Under the pieces are notes generated by a model. It saw only the letters and a program-made list of their open reading frames with translations. It searched no databases and was not told the origin of the DNA. Of a stretch of 64,000 nt of DNA, positions 1 to 12,203 are shown piece by piece. How positions within the stretch are numbered: position 1 is the stretch's first letter; the number at the start of each line of letters is the position of its first letter. The stretch is from Neoconidiobolus thromboides FSU 785. Its lineage: Eukaryota; Entomophthoromycota; Entomophthoromycetes; Entomophthorales; Neoconidiobolaceae. The position numbers and the translations under genes were made by a program. The stretch is taken from assembly GCA_025603075.1 (NCBI GenBank), contig MU626376.1:1-64000 (forward strand), given 5' to 3'.

Positions 1-303
1 CTTAATGCCCTGCATCTCTATTATTCTTTTTGTATTTTTGTTTCTTTTATACTTTTTAAAAATTATATCTGTTTTCCCATTATTAACAGTCGAGTTATTA
101 ATTTTATTATGCTCGCAAATAAAAGCCTCAAATCTTGAAATTAATTGATTGATATCTTCTATTTTACCTAACGCTTCAAAACTACTTTTCCATTTTGAAA
201 GATTTCCAATATGTCCATCAACTATACTTTTCCCATGATGCTCAGCAAAAAAATTAAGATTAACATTCAAACTACTATTTATTTTATGAATTCCTTTAAA
301 CAT
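1..303 (-). pseudogene. Transposase-like fragment, cut by a MITE and by the window edge
   Basis: On the minus strand one frame stays open for about 100 codons from base 300 to base 1. It contains the stretch NFFAEHHGKSIVDGHIG followed by a lysine-rich tail. Phrases of the type FFAE-HGK-x-x-x-D-x-H-x-x are known to me from the catalytic part of DDE cut-and-paste transposases in protists and fungi; the superfamily (Mutator-like or another) is inference. No start codon is visible: the 5' side runs straight into the MITE at 305-405, so the gene is broken there, and the 3' side leaves the window. It could also be the last exon of a host gene, but the HGK/DGH signature and the repeat-rich setting favour a transposon relic. 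Confidence 0.45.
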
Positions 304-304
304 A

Positions 305-405
305 TGGGGATGTATTTTTGTGTTTAAGAATTTTACTAATAATTTTTCCACCCAAATAGTGCTTAAAAGGTGGAAAAAATAATGAAGCCAAAAAAAACAT
401 CCTCG
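305..405 (+). repeat. MITE family A, copy 1
   Basis: About 100-bp non-autonomous element. The family consensus starts TGGGGATGTATTTTTG, continues through TTTAAGAATTTTACTAA and a small internal palindrome (TTTTCCACTCAAATAGCG / CTTAAAAATGGAAAAA), and ends AAAAAACATCCCCA. The two ends are inverted repeats of about 9-12 bp and the usual flanks are TA, as in Tc1/mariner-derived MITEs. This copy truncates the transposase-like fragment on its left and abuts a kelch-family relic on its right. Confidence 0.9.
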
Positions 406-406
406 T

Positions 407-1440
407 ACATTAGATTTTTGGAAAGACTGTATTAAGTATTATCAAAGATTTGTTATTTTACTAAATGAAAAGGGTTTAAACGAACTTTATATTTCTAATG
501 AATTTTTAAACACGCCGACTTTACTAGTAAAATTAATGCTATTTGATATTCAAACCAAGGTGGTAAAGACAATTTATCAACCACCTGAAAGATTTTGTAT
601 AAAGCAGCTTTTTGTTGATAACAATCAATTTTATTTTCTTAAAAGACAGCTTAAGTTAGAGTATTATATGAATTAGATTTAACAAACTATAAAATAAAAA
701 ATAGAATTGATTTTAAATATGGTATAGGTTTTTCTATTATAAAATTTGATAAATCAGTTTATTTTATTTTGAAAGACAGTAAAGTTCAAGTCAATATTTA
801 TGAGTTCTGTTCCAATTTAAACAATTAAACGCTATAGTTGCATTAAATAATGGAGGATGCTTTACTGCTTATAATGATTATTTGATAAAAACTCGTTTGG
901 TTATACTTTAATTAATATAAATAATCCTAATCATTCATCTAATAATAAATCATCTAAACTTATTTTTGATGTACTCTTTCAAGGGTCAAATGCCAATACA
1001 GATATTTCATATCACTAGTTGGGACTAAATAAGCGGTATGTTGGCATTGACTATTAATATAAATATAAATACAAGTAAGAATAAGAACAAAGATAAGGAG
1101 ATAAATAAAACAGGTTATAAGAACAATGATAGCTTGTTGATTGGAGGAATTGTGGGAGGAATAAGTAAAGTTATTTTAATTTCAATAGCTGTATTACCCA
1201 CATTATATAAATATCAAATAAAGAGAGACCTCTAAGTATGATTACTGAGCCTGTACATATTGAGTCAATCAATCCACTAGATGTTAACGATGATCATTAT
1301 AGTACTGAAATGTTTTCTTACTCATAAAAGATTAATGATAGCATCACTATACTACCTATGAAAACGTACGTCAAAGCTGCAAGAAATATAAATTTAATCA
1401 ACCACGAGAATATGACTGGTAAATGTAAGGATATTAATTA
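407..1440 (+). pseudogene. Kelch-like membrane protein relic 1 (5'-truncated)
   Basis: Decayed copy of the intact kelch-like gene at 58050-59534. Readable pieces, in shifting frames, include FDIQTKVVKTIYQPP near 540-590, NNGGCFTAYNDYLIK near 850-890, a transmembrane stretch (LLIGGIVGGISKVILISIAV) near 1133-1192 and the tail IESINPLDVNDDHYSTEMF near 1260-1315, broken by an in-frame stop after FSYS. It corresponds roughly to the last two thirds of the 494-residue protein. The N-terminal third is absent: homology begins just after the MITE at 305-405 and stops just before the inverted MITE at 1463-1563. Many stops and frameshifts make it non-functional. Confidence 0.8.
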
Positions 1441-1462
1441 AATATCAATAAATAACATTAAA

Positions 1463-1563
1463 TGGGGCTGTTTTTTTTGGCTTCATTATTTTTTCCATCT
1501 TTTAAGCGTTATTTGGGTGGAAAAATTGTTAGTAAAATTCCTAAATACAGAAATACATCCCCA
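1463..1563 (-). repeat. MITE family A, copy 2 (reverse)
   Basis: Reverse-orientation copy, TGGGGCTGTTTTTTTTGGC to AATACATCCCCA. With copy 1 it brackets kelch relic 1 in inverted orientation. Confidence 0.88.
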
Positions 1564-1986
1564 AATGTTCTTCCAATTTACAATTTTACTAAATATTGTG
1601 AATCGACTTATTAGCCTTAATTAGTTTAAGGGAGTTTCTATTTTAATTCAAAATTGAACACGTATAAAGAAAAAAGTGATGATAAATTGTTTATTAATAT
1701 TATCATTAAACTATGATAACTAAAGCCAAACTTTGTTTTATAATAATTAAATTACTTTTGTTTATATTTGGAGTATTTTTAATTTAGTTTACAAAATATA
1801 GTTTATAGTTTATTATTATACAGGGTTTTCAACCTAAAATTGAAGTTTATTTTTGTAACAGTAATTTAAAAGAAATTTTAGACCAAATTTTAAACATTTA
1901 AATTAGAATCAAATTTAAATATTTAAGTTTGCTGACTTTATTAATTCCAGAGCTAAAATGTTTTTAATAGAATAAAAATTGATCTA

Positions 1987-2086
1987 TGGGGATGTATTTT
2001 TGTGTTTAAGAATTTTACTAACAGTCTTTCCGTTCAAATAGCGTTTAAAAATGGAAAAAGTGATGAATCCAAAAAATATATCCCCA
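1987..2086 (+). repeat. MITE family A, copy 3
   Basis: Full-length copy, TGGGGATGTATTTTTGTG to AAAAAATATATCCCCA, flanked by TA on both sides. Confidence 0.88.
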
Positions 2087-2355
2087 TATTTAATTTCAAA
2101 TGGTAATAAATTTAAAAAACCGGCCTAAATTTTTGTAAACCTGTGGCAACTTGAGTTGAAAGTGTTATATAAATTTTATCAGGAATTCGTTTTTCCAGAC
2201 TAGAAGTATCTAAGCTATAAAATACGAGGTAATTGAAAAGTTTTTAAATCTTTAACTAAATAAATAAAAGGATGGTAGCACTATCTTGAAAATGAATATA
2301 TTTTAGTAATATTTCACTAATAATGTTTTTGAATTTTCAAATATTAAGCAATAAA

Positions 2356-2446
2356 TGGGTTTTTTATTTCCACTTTTTCCATTTTTTAAGCGTTATTTGA
2401 ATAGAAAGACTCTCAGTAAAATTCTTAAATAAGAAAATACATCCCA
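2356..2446 (-). repeat. MITE family A, copy 4 (reverse, diverged)
   Basis: Reverse copy, TGGGTTTTTTATTTCCAC to AAATACATCCCA; slightly shortened and diverged at both ends. Confidence 0.8.
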
Positions 2447-3599
2447 AATAGTTCTTTTAAATCGGCATAATTATGTTAAAAATAAATTCAAAATATTCAA
2501 CTATTTTTCAAAAATAAACTCGGTCTTTAAAAAACAAAATTTTTATCAAGTATTTGAAAAAATTTATTAATAATATTATATTTTTCAACTTTCAAAACAT
2601 AGCTTAGAAAGTACTATTTATTCGTTTACGATATGTTAAAATAGGAATTCAAACATCGAACTATACGGTTTTGAATATTTAAAGATAAAGCCTTGTCTTT
2701 AAATTTTTGCTATTGTTAATAAATTATTTTACATGTATTAAACTTAGTGATAAATTGATAGCCTAAAGTGGAATATTATAAGAATAAATTATTTAAAATT
2801 CATTATTAACAAATATATAAAATGAGGATTTAATAACACAAGTAATATTATTAATACATACAAAAAAAGTGATCCTTTAATTTAAAATAAAGCAATATAA
2901 TATCGATATAGAGTTTATTTAAGGTGGGATTGCGTGATATTATATTTTCTTATAGAATCTTTAATGACAATGGGCGGATTATTCTTAGTATTATAAAAAG
3001 GGATTTTTTACTAGTATTTTTTGCACAGTTATATAGCTTTATTAAAATGTTGAAGATAAGAATCTTTCCACATGTAAATTTACTAAGTAGTTATCTTTTA
3101 TTTTACTTAATGTGCACAGATTATTGGCATTCTGGTATATTCCTGGTATTATTATTTACTCAATGAGATTAAAATAGAATAACTTTTGTAAATAATAAAT
3201 ATGACAAGTTTTTAGTTTAATTATAATTTTATTTGCACAAAAAGATGAATTTAATATAAAGATAAAATAAAGGAGAATTTTGATCTAAAAATAAATATAG
3301 CAAATATGATAGAAAGGTTCAAACGTTTAATAAAAGGTTCAATGCTCGTATTTATAGTTTCAGCTGTAATTTATAAAAGGGTGATGTTATTTTTACAATA
3401 GATTTTATTATATTTTTAAATATGATGTAAATATCAGGGTGAAATGTTAAATCATGATAAAAATATTTGAAAATTAAACAATTTGATGGAAACTTGTAAA
3501 AATTTTATTAACATTAAATATACAGGGAGTTTTATGTAAACCAAATAATTATGGTACATTGATTCAGTTAAATAATAAAGTAGAAGGAAATTTAGATAT

Positions 3600-4019
3600 T
3601 CAATATGGAATAACTTTAGAGCATGACATCGTTGTCATCCAATATTCGGATATTCTTTGTTTAGGCTCATTATCGGATTCGCTGCTTAAAAGAGAGCTTA
3701 AATTAGGTGTCTTGGAGGAATAGTTAGAGTGATCTTTAGCTAATTTTTGTGTTCTTTGAGTGGTGACAGGTTCATTTATTTTGACAGATTTAGCTCTACG
3801 ATTTTGAAACCAAATCTGAATGGCTCTTTGTGGTAAATTTAATCGTTTGCCGAGATCCCTTCTAATAGCTAATAAAGGATTACAATCCTTCTTATATAAG
3901 GCTTCCAAAATCTCGAATTGCTCTTCAGTGAGCTTTGTCCTTGCTCTAACTACATTAGGAATGTAGGTACGTGGTTTAAATGGTTTAAGATTATCGACTT
4001 GGTTAAAAGAAACTTTCAT
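3600..4019 (-). CDS. Small homeodomain protein A (139 aa)
   Basis: Single-exon gene. A homeodomain spans about residues 23-82: helix 1 around EEQFEILEALY and recognition helix 3 with IQIWFQNRRAK at 67-77 (W70, F71, N73, R75 are the invariant core and DNA-contact positions). It lacks the three-residue insertion of TALE homeodomains. A Ser/Thr/Gln-rich linker follows and the protein ends with an unusual motif, EYWMTTMSCSKVIPY (residues 125-139), shared with the homeobox protein at 50910-51302. Expected role: nuclear sequence-specific transcription factor; targets unknown. The start is chosen because the frame opens at this Met about 90 bp downstream of a good TATA box. The gene is an island in repeat-rich DNA. 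Fungal mating-type HD2 proteins have similar homeodomains, but nothing here shows a mating locus. Confidence 0.88.
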   Translation of the reverse strand: MKVSFNQVDNLKPFKPRTYIPNVVRARTKLTEEQFEILEALYKKDCNPLLAIRRDLGKRLNLPQRAIQIWFQNRRAKSVKINEPVTTQRTQKLAKDHSNYSSKTPNLSSLLSSESDNEPKQRISEYWMTTMSCSKVIPY

Positions 4020-4107
4020 TTTGTAACGAAGATTTGAAAAAAGTATTTAAATACTGTTATGATAAATATGCAAATTGTTTTTTAAAATTTTTGTATTTTC
4101 AGACCCT

Positions 4108-4115
4108 TTATATAT
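4108..4115 (-). promoter_or_regulatory. TATA box of homeobox gene A
   Basis: TATATAAA on the minus strand, about 90 bp upstream of the start at 4019. The other homeobox gene has the same TATA-to-start spacing (about 80 bp). Confidence 0.5.
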
Positions 4116-7100
4116 CATTTCGTTATCTTAGTTAATACCAATTTTAAAGAGTTAATAAAACTTGACCAATCAAATAAAACGTTTAGATTAACATTATTTT
4201 TAGATAAGCATGATCAAGTAAAAAGCTATGACTTTAGCAATACAAATTTGGTATTTCTCTTAACTTACACAGAATTATTCATTTTATTTTGGTGATTTTA
4301 TAAAATTCCTGTTTTGATCACACTCTTCGTTTTGATATGAAAAGAATTTATAGATAATAATTAAAATAGTAAGTAAAACCCCTCATCCTTATTTGTTTAA
4401 ATGCCTATTCGCCCTATCAAATCATTTCATTTATATTTGTTTTTATAGTCTATTTGTAATTGAAAGTCTTAATGTAGTAAAGAAATGATAGCTTAAATAT
4501 GCATTGTTTATTTTACTTTAAGTCATATTTATAATATAACTTGTAATACGTAGCAGATATACATGTTATCATACTTAACCTGGAAGAATTACTTATAAGC
4601 TATAAAAGCATAGTGGTTTAGGTCCCGATTTGGCACTGAGATAGCTAAATGTGCTTGATTAGCGCTCATTACATTATGAATAAATGATAAAAACTGCAAA
4701 ATTCTAAATTAGAGTGGGGAAAACATATTACTATATTTAGCTTCAAGGTTTTATATGAGCCTATTTTAATTTATAATATTTCTAGACCTTTCAATATATT
4801 AAGCTCTAATTGCAAAGCTTTTAAAGATTAGGGGGAATGAAACTCAATAGGTTAACAACTGTGTATTTATGAAAATAAGGATTATATAATTTAAGTTTAA
4901 AGTAAAACATTAACCTTACTCTCTGTTGAAAGGGTGCTACAAATGCCAAGAAGGCTTAAAATAAGCTAGCCTACCTTTTTCACCCATATTTATTTAGGCT
5001 TAGTTGTACCAGTTACTGGTAAAATAGGCTTGAAATAATTATCTACAAGTTTTCGAATGCCATATTGCTTAAATGAGGAAAATTTTGATTTTATAGAGCT
5101 TATTTAGATATCTTCTGCTATGAGGAAAATAAAGTATTAGTAGGCAATGGAGTATAATCTCAGTAATAATTTTCTAGTGCAATTTTGTTAATATTGATAT
5201 TTTAGTTTATGTTAAATATTATATTTAAAGTATTTAATAGTATTACAAAAAATATTTTGATTTCTTAAGTGCTTTCAAATTCGGCCCGTTTTTTATGCTT
5301 AAAATAGCAATAAATTTCAACTCAGGCCATTTTATAGAAGTTTACTTAAGCTACTTTAAAACGCTTACAAACTGAGAACCCTGAGAATAGTTCTACCAAA
5401 GCTTCGCTCTTTTGATATAGTATTAGAAAAAATATTAACTTTAATGTTACTTAAAGCCAAGATTTATTACAACTGATAAAATTTATGATAGAATAGTTTT
5501 ATCTTTCAGTATTAAATAAATAGAACTTTGCATTTCTAGAATAATAGTGCATCAATTACATTAATAATAACAGTATTGACCATCAGCTTTATTAGCTTTT
5601 AAACAATGAGTTCATTAGCCATCAGGTGAAATTTACTACAGAATACATATTAGAAAGATATTTTGAATTTAGCGAATTCGTGTATTATAGATAAAAAAGT
5701 ATTGGTTTATCCGCTTAGATAAGAAATAAAACTTTTATACCACATTAGTATGCTCAATATTATGGGCTACGTGGGCATCTAAAATGCGAACATAAATTAC
5801 CATCACACTATGTAAGGAATAAATAAATATATCATTTTAAAATATACCCAATCAATGTATTATTACTTATCTTAAATGATGCTCAACCTAGTGATATTGA
5901 ACGAATATTAATTTATTAGACCTCACAAGCAGCTTAAATAACCTTAGTTGTGATATATATGACTATATTATAAGATTTATAAATTGATTTAATATATAAT
6001 CCTACGAAGAAGCGATAAACAGTGGTGTCTATTTAAAACCATAGTAAGTTTGCAATAAACGCAATTTTTGAGTATTTTTAAATTAGTACTTAGATTTAAT
6101 TTGATTATAACGCATGGTATGGAGCTTTATTCATGTTCTTATGATACCAAAGCACCTTTAGCTTAAAACATACCAAATGAGATTTTGAATTATATCATTA
6201 GTAATAAAAAATTTCAAAAGAGCAATTAATATATTTTGTTATAGAAAATGTATTACTCTGTTTTTAGTAATTTTGAATATTTTGATAAATAATTTATTAG
6301 TTTAATAAAAATAAAGGTTTAATGTCTAATAAACTGATAATTTATTTCATAATGATTTAGATTTCTTATCACACAGCTTTTTAAAAAGTAGAGCTTAAGG
6401 TTAAAGCAATTTGTTCAAAAATATTATTTGAGAAAATTGAATAAAATTTACATACAAACCTTTGCATATTCTAAAGATTTATTTATATCTATTATTCTGA
6501 ACTACTTATATTATTTATATCAATTATGTTTTATATCATAGTGTAGCACTTTATATATACATCATAGTGAAGTTGATAAAGTAATCATGTTAAAATGATA
6601 TATTGTAAAATAACTATAATAGATTTTACTTTCGGCTTAAAGATTAAACAAAAAATTATTGATTTCTTTGTAAAGTTTCTGTTAAGAGGAAAAACGATGA
6701 AGGGGGGAGATTATTAGACTTAAACCATTATAATATTACCAAAAAATTATGTACTTTCATCATATCAAGATAAAAAGTTTTAAACCCAAAAACCCTTTGG
6801 AAGTGACCTGTCATTAGTTCACAATCCGCATTTTATCTATTAAATATTTTATTATATGATACAAATGTTCAATTGAGTAAGTCAACAAACAATATGAGCT
6901 ATCAGGGGGAAGATTTGACAGATTTTTATGAAATAAAAAAATATAAACCCACTTAACCTTAAAAATTGTAGAGATCACATTGTGAGTTAAAAATAAATGT
7001 ACATTATAAACTATTCTAAAAATATATTATTAAATTATGGAGTAATTGCCTTTATCGTAAAGATAGAGAAAGACGCTGACAGAAATAATTGGATATGTTT

Positions 7101-8779
7101 TTGGTATGACTTTTAGTATAGGTAAAATGTTAATCCTTATCTATTGAAATGAAATTATTATTATCGAAATAAAACTTCAGGAATATATTTATTTTATAAT
7201 TCATGTAAATTTCTACAATATGTTATGCAATAAACATTACCTTATTTTATAAAATTATCATGTAAAAGTCAAATTTTATATGGTTCATAGCTTTACATTT
7301 AAATTAGAATGTTATAAACTTTACAAAATAATGTATTAGATATTTAGGTACTGTAGTTCCGATAAAATAGTATAGTCTGTTTATATCTTTTAACTTAAAA
7401 GCGGAGTATTATATATTACTTTTTGCAGTTTTTATAAAGTAAACATTAATTTAATAGGCCAATTAGTAGAAAATGGATAAATTGCAATTTTATTGTTTCA
7501 AACTATTTGTGAGCTATCTAGCGGTAGTTTTTGTAGTAAAAAAATTTGTCTAACTGAATTTCTGAAGCCTGATATTCTTATTCCAAATATTTCAACTTAA
7601 CTTTTTATCAAATAAACAGTTGAGTAATTCGCAAAGGAATTGAATTATCTGCAATGCTGCAAAATTTAATTTTATTTTACCAACCCCCGCTTTCAAGTAA
7701 TGGTAAATGAAATTACATCATAGGTCAAAAAATCGAAATTCATATTACTTTATTTAGTATTATTCGGAATTTTTCTAAAAGCTAATACCATTTTTTTTAA
7801 TATTACCTTTTTAACCAATTTATCCTCAATAATAATTTAAAAAGTTAAAAATAAATGTTAAAAAAATCAGGTGAATTTTAAAATAAATATTCAAGATTGG
7901 GCAAACGATATATAATATGAGCTATTGTTTTATTGTTTTGTAGCTCAGTTTTAGAAGTGTATATAAATTAATTGAAATTTTAAAAAGTGTTTCAAAAACA
8001 TTGGTTTATCTAGCAACGAAATGTGATAAATGTATCAGCTTCATTAAACCTTAATGTTGGAAGCTAAACAGCTTTTAGTTCTATTATTTATAGGGAATAT
8101 TTTATACTTTTTAACGTTTGTATCTCATATGAAGCGATCGATATTTAATAATAATATATTTAGTATTGATTTAGTTTTAGTATTTCAAACTGGAGATAAA
8201 GATTTAAAAGATACTTCTTTTGTAAAAATCTTGGAAGGGTTAAATTCCCAAGTGATTTATTGGTGGAGGTAAGAAAAGTTTAACATTGAAATATTAGATA
8301 ATACAAATGAGAAGCAAGGAAGTAGCGAGAGGGGAAAATGGAAAAAATAATCCCTTCTTGCTAAATTAAAATTAGTTAGGTAAAGTTACATACACTTAAA
8401 ACTTGAACATCTTACTTAGGCAAATAATATAAAATAACAGTCTTTAAACACTTAATGAAAACAATCATTGTATTTATTTTTTAATAACCATGGTAAATGA
8501 CAAATAAGTATAATAAAATACAAGTGATTTGATTTTAAAAAATATGGCTTAAAGAATTAACGAAAAGCGATTTTTAACTTAATTTTATTATCTTAATATT
8601 AACTTGTATATTTAAAAAACATTAACTAGAAATCCAAATATAAAAGCCATATCTTTATGTTTTTATGATAACAAAATCTAAACGTTCCCCTGTTTAAACT
8701 AACTACTTTGTATTTTTGTACTTATAACTTACAATAAACTTAACTTTTTTAACTTGATTGTAATTTTATTTTTACAATA
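4116..8779. other. Gene desert, no supported gene
   Basis: Very AT-rich with dense stops in all frames. Between about 4900 and 5450 there are slightly more GC-rich patches that may be eroded transposon sequence, but no domain can be read. The only frame of note is 8054-8272 (+): 72 codons beginning with a signal-peptide-like hydrophobic run (LLVLLFIGNILYFLTFV). It could be the first exon of a small secreted protein or chance. Confidence 0.55.
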
Positions 8780-8886
8780 TGGGGATATATTTTTGTGTTA
8801 AAGAATTTCATTATTTTTCCATCTTTTAAGCACTATTTGAACGGAAAAATTAGTAATGAAATTCTTAACACAAAAATACATCCCCA
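8780..8886. repeat. MITE family A, copy 5 (fold-back variant)
   Basis: Unlike other copies, both ends carry the same 'left' end: TGGGGATATATTTTTGTG at the left and, inverted, CACAAAAATACATCCCCA at the right, extending inward through AAGAATTTCATT / AATGAAATTCTT. The inverted repeat is therefore about 35 bp per arm around the ordinary core. TA flanks are present at both sides. Confidence 0.9.
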
Positions 8887-9136
8887 TATTTTATTAGGGG
8901 CGATTTTTAACTTTTAATATTTTTTAAAGCTTATTTAAATAAGGAATTCCTTTAGATATAACTTAATAAATAGTTCAAAGCTCAAAGTTTTATAATATTG
9001 TAAGGATTAATGAACTTATATAATGTTGAACAGGCTGTTATAAAACAAACAAATTTACTGAAACTACTTTTCATTAATAGCTAAATAAAAGACGATACTG
9101 TACTAAACTAAGTATAATTCGACCAATTGGATTAAT

Positions 9137-9200
9137 TTTATTAACAATCTTTCCATTTAACGTTTAAAAAATGGAAAAACTGATGAAATCAAAGCACTCA
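9137..9200 (+). repeat. MITE family A, partial copy 6
   Basis: Only the core and right part remain: ATTTTATTAACAATCTTTCC followed by AAAATGGAAAAACTGATGAA. The left end is missing. Confidence 0.7.
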
Positions 9201-9287
9201 TTCTAACACAGTTTTTAGCTTAAAAAAATCATATATATTTTTATTAGTAACTTATTTTATGAAGCTAATGAAGTATTGTCAAGAGTA

Positions 9288-10660
9288 TTTGGTGGCAGAT
9301 GTGGTGTATTGTAGTAGGAGGTGATTTGTATTAATTTGGTGAATATATAACCATTTCGAATTTAAATATATATAATAGGGAAATGTTTAAGATTTAAAAA
9401 AAGGAGTGAAATTAGTTGATAATACTATAGAATGGACTGTATATAATACAACTAATTTATCAAACCTTGTTCGCTTTTCATATGGAATTTTCTATAAAGA
9501 ATAAAACGTTGATGGTTTTTAACAATATTCATAGTGCAAATGTAAAGTATAATCAATTTAATATCAAAAAAAATGAGTGGGGAGCGAATATGCAATCAAG
9601 AAGGTCTATGAATTTGATTTTTCACCTAATTATGAAAAAGATAGGGTTAGTGACTATGTTTATTATAACATTTTATAGAGTGAGAAAAATTAAAGAAGAC
9701 TTTGCATTACTAACAAATTTTATTCAGCAGCATTTCCAACAAAAATAGTATCATTTGATATTCAAACTGAAGAAGTGAAAACAATCTATCAACCAAAAAG
9801 AGCCAATTCCATGATATTGCTATTTAGCAATAACAATAAAGTATATTATTTTAAAAACGTACCAGGGTTGGCTTCATATGCCATTATCGATATATTATAT
9901 GAATTGGATTTGACAACTTATAAAATAGACAAGTATAATACTAAATCCAGTAATCATACCAGCTTATCTATTGTAAAATTTAGTGGTTCGGTATATTTCA
10001 TCCTTGATGGTGATAGTGTCTAAACTGAGATTTGTGCGTTTCAATTTCCATTATTAAAATTTAAACAATCAAACATAAAACTTTTAATTAAAAATGAAAG
10101 ACGTCTTCTAAATATAACAACTATTTGGTAAATTCATCTGGCTCTATTCGACTTAATCAAAGCATTTTTGATAATACAAAAGATTCTACCAGATATAGAG
10201 GAACTGAAGATGAGATCTCAAATAAAGTCCAAGCGTTTGGTGTGAATACTTTCGAGGAAGTAGGCGGTATACCTCCGTTAAATAACAGTAATATTGGTAA
10301 TAGTATATAAATTAAAGGAATAGGTAATGTTCGAAATAATAGTATTTCGACAATTGGGGGTATCTTAGGGGGGATCATTTCAATTAGAGCGGTCGTGTTA
10401 TTTGTATCATATAAACACAAATCAAAGAAAAGACCTTCAAGTTATACTATTGATCATATTGTTATCGATCCAATCAATTGTTAGATGCTAATAGTGATTA
10501 TTACAATACTGCAATATTCAGCCATTCACAAGAAATTGACAAAGCTACTTCTATGTTATCTATAAAAGCGCTCATCAAAGCTTTAAGAGATGTAAATATA
10601 GATAAAACAAAACAAAATAAAACTGAACTGTTATTAAATTACATTTTATTTTTGTGCTAA
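9288..10660 (+). pseudogene. Kelch-like membrane protein relic 2
   Basis: Near full-length but decayed relative of the gene at 58050-59534. Recognisable pieces in order: a first propeller strand relic near 9290-9330; DLKKGVKLVDNTIEWTVYNT at about 9390-9455; FDIQTEEVKTIYQPK at 9748-9795; NNKVYYFKNVPG and ILYELDLTTYKIDKYN at 9830-9940; SGSVYFILDGDS near 9980-10018; a transmembrane segment near 10345-10410; and the conserved tail ANSDYYNTAIFSHSQEIDKA at 10484-10543. Several frameshifts and stops separate them. The tail is the best preserved part. Confidence 0.82.
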
Positions 10661-10872
10661 TTTTGATTTTTTTATTTATTGCATCTTTGGGTAAAGGTAA
10701 ACTAACCTTGAACTATTAAGAGTTATAAGAAGCAAACGCTATCAATGGTTAATAGTAAAACAAAAAGCCAGTACACCGTCATACTCATAAAGGTTAACAA
10801 AGTACTAGAAGTTCAAGCTTATAAAATTTAAATGCAACATTTGATTTCTGCTCTGATATTAGCACAAAATTA

Positions 10873-10970
10873 TAGGGATGTTTTTTTTGATTTTATCATT
10901 TTTTCCATTTTTTAAGCGTTATTTGAGTGGAAAGATTGTTAGTAAAATTAAACAAAAAAATACATCTTCA
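10873..10970 (-). repeat. MITE family A, copy 7 (reverse)
   Basis: Reverse copy, TAGGGATGTTTTTTTTGA to AAAAATACATCTTCA, just downstream of kelch relic 2. Confidence 0.85.
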
Positions 10971-11904
10971 CTATAGTGAATTAAATTCTAAAATCTTCTT
11001 CAAAGTAGGGTCCTTACTATCCCTATTATAAATGATTACTTTAAATATTTTAATAAATTAAATGATGTCATAAGGGGGAAATTTAAGTATATATATATAA
11101 CATAATGTCTTTTTTGTAAAAAAGAAATCATAGTTGATAAATATTGACCCTATTTGTCATACTAGTAAAAGTCAGAGTTTATGCTATACTTTTCTTCTTA
11201 TATAGACGTCTAAAGGCCTTTACAATTGCCAATGGTAATACACCTTGAAGAATTTAACGACTGTATTGATAATTGTCATCAATAACTCCTACATTAAGTA
11301 TTTTATCATGGTAAAACATTCAGAAATAGCTTAGTTGTATTTTGATTATATTATAAATACAGTTAGATATATAAATCGTACTCTGTTATTATAAACTTGA
11401 AATTGAAAGCGTAATATAGCCACATAAGTTTATTAGCCTTATTATTGATATATTCATTAGCTTTATCATATAATACATATGCTGATACGAACCTTATATG
11501 CTCTTTAATGTATGTGCTAACGTATAAATCCGCAATATAATATGAAAATATACACTTAAACATTTAGTTATATCAAACTCATGATTTAAAGTGTAATAAT
11601 CTATTTTTTATTTCATTATCTTCTTTAAATCTAGTGATAATGAAAACATTTAAAATGGAAACAAAAGAGTCAGTAGTCTTTACTTTTAATTTTTTTAAAA
11701 ATTAGATGCTTATGAATCAAACTGATAAAAAGGTTTGGGTGATGACAAAGGGGACTTTGGTGGATTGGTTGTATGATGTGCCATCCGTTAGGCGTTTTAT
11801 AAGCTAATTTCACTCTTTTCTATAAACCTAGTTTAAATAGCTATTTATTACCATCATTAAATATGGAATATGTAGTACATGAATCAACTCATCTAAATAT
11901 CATA

Positions 11905-12004
11905 TGAGGATGTATTTTTGTGCTTAAGAACTTTACTAATAAATTTTCCACTCAAATAGCGCTTAAAAAATGGAAAAAATAATGAAATCAAAAAAACACT
12001 CCCA
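11905..12004 (+). repeat. MITE family A, copy 8
   Basis: Forward copy, TGAGGATGTATTTTTGTG to AAAAAACACTCCCA; TA at both sides. Confidence 0.86.
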
Positions 12005-12203
12005 ATATAGTATTTTAACCACATACATCTACCACTATCAACTCTTAGTGCTACTACTTTAATTTATAAAAAAACAACCAAAAAATAATAGAAATAGCAG
12101 TAGCTTAAAAATAAAATTGAGAAAATATTTGGCTGTGTTAGTGTATATTTTTGTATTTATTAAATGTCCCGCATGTTCTTATAGTATATCATAATTTATT
12201 AAA

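Larger units (their letters stand above)
1564..3599. other. Gene-poor AT-rich stretch with two MITEs
   Basis: Apart from MITE copies 3 and 4 I see no gene. The open frame at 2924-3166 (80 codons, hydrophobic) has no recognisable domain, no conserved relative in the window and looks like chance in AT-rich DNA. Confidence 0.6.

Noticed and set aside
4067-4075. Octamer ATGCAAAT upstream of homeobox gene A
   Set aside because: Expected by chance in AT-rich DNA and POU-factor binding is not established in fungi.
8054-8272. 72-aa secreted protein candidate
   Set aside because: Only a hydrophobic start supports it; no relatives, no promoter element, sits in a gene desert.
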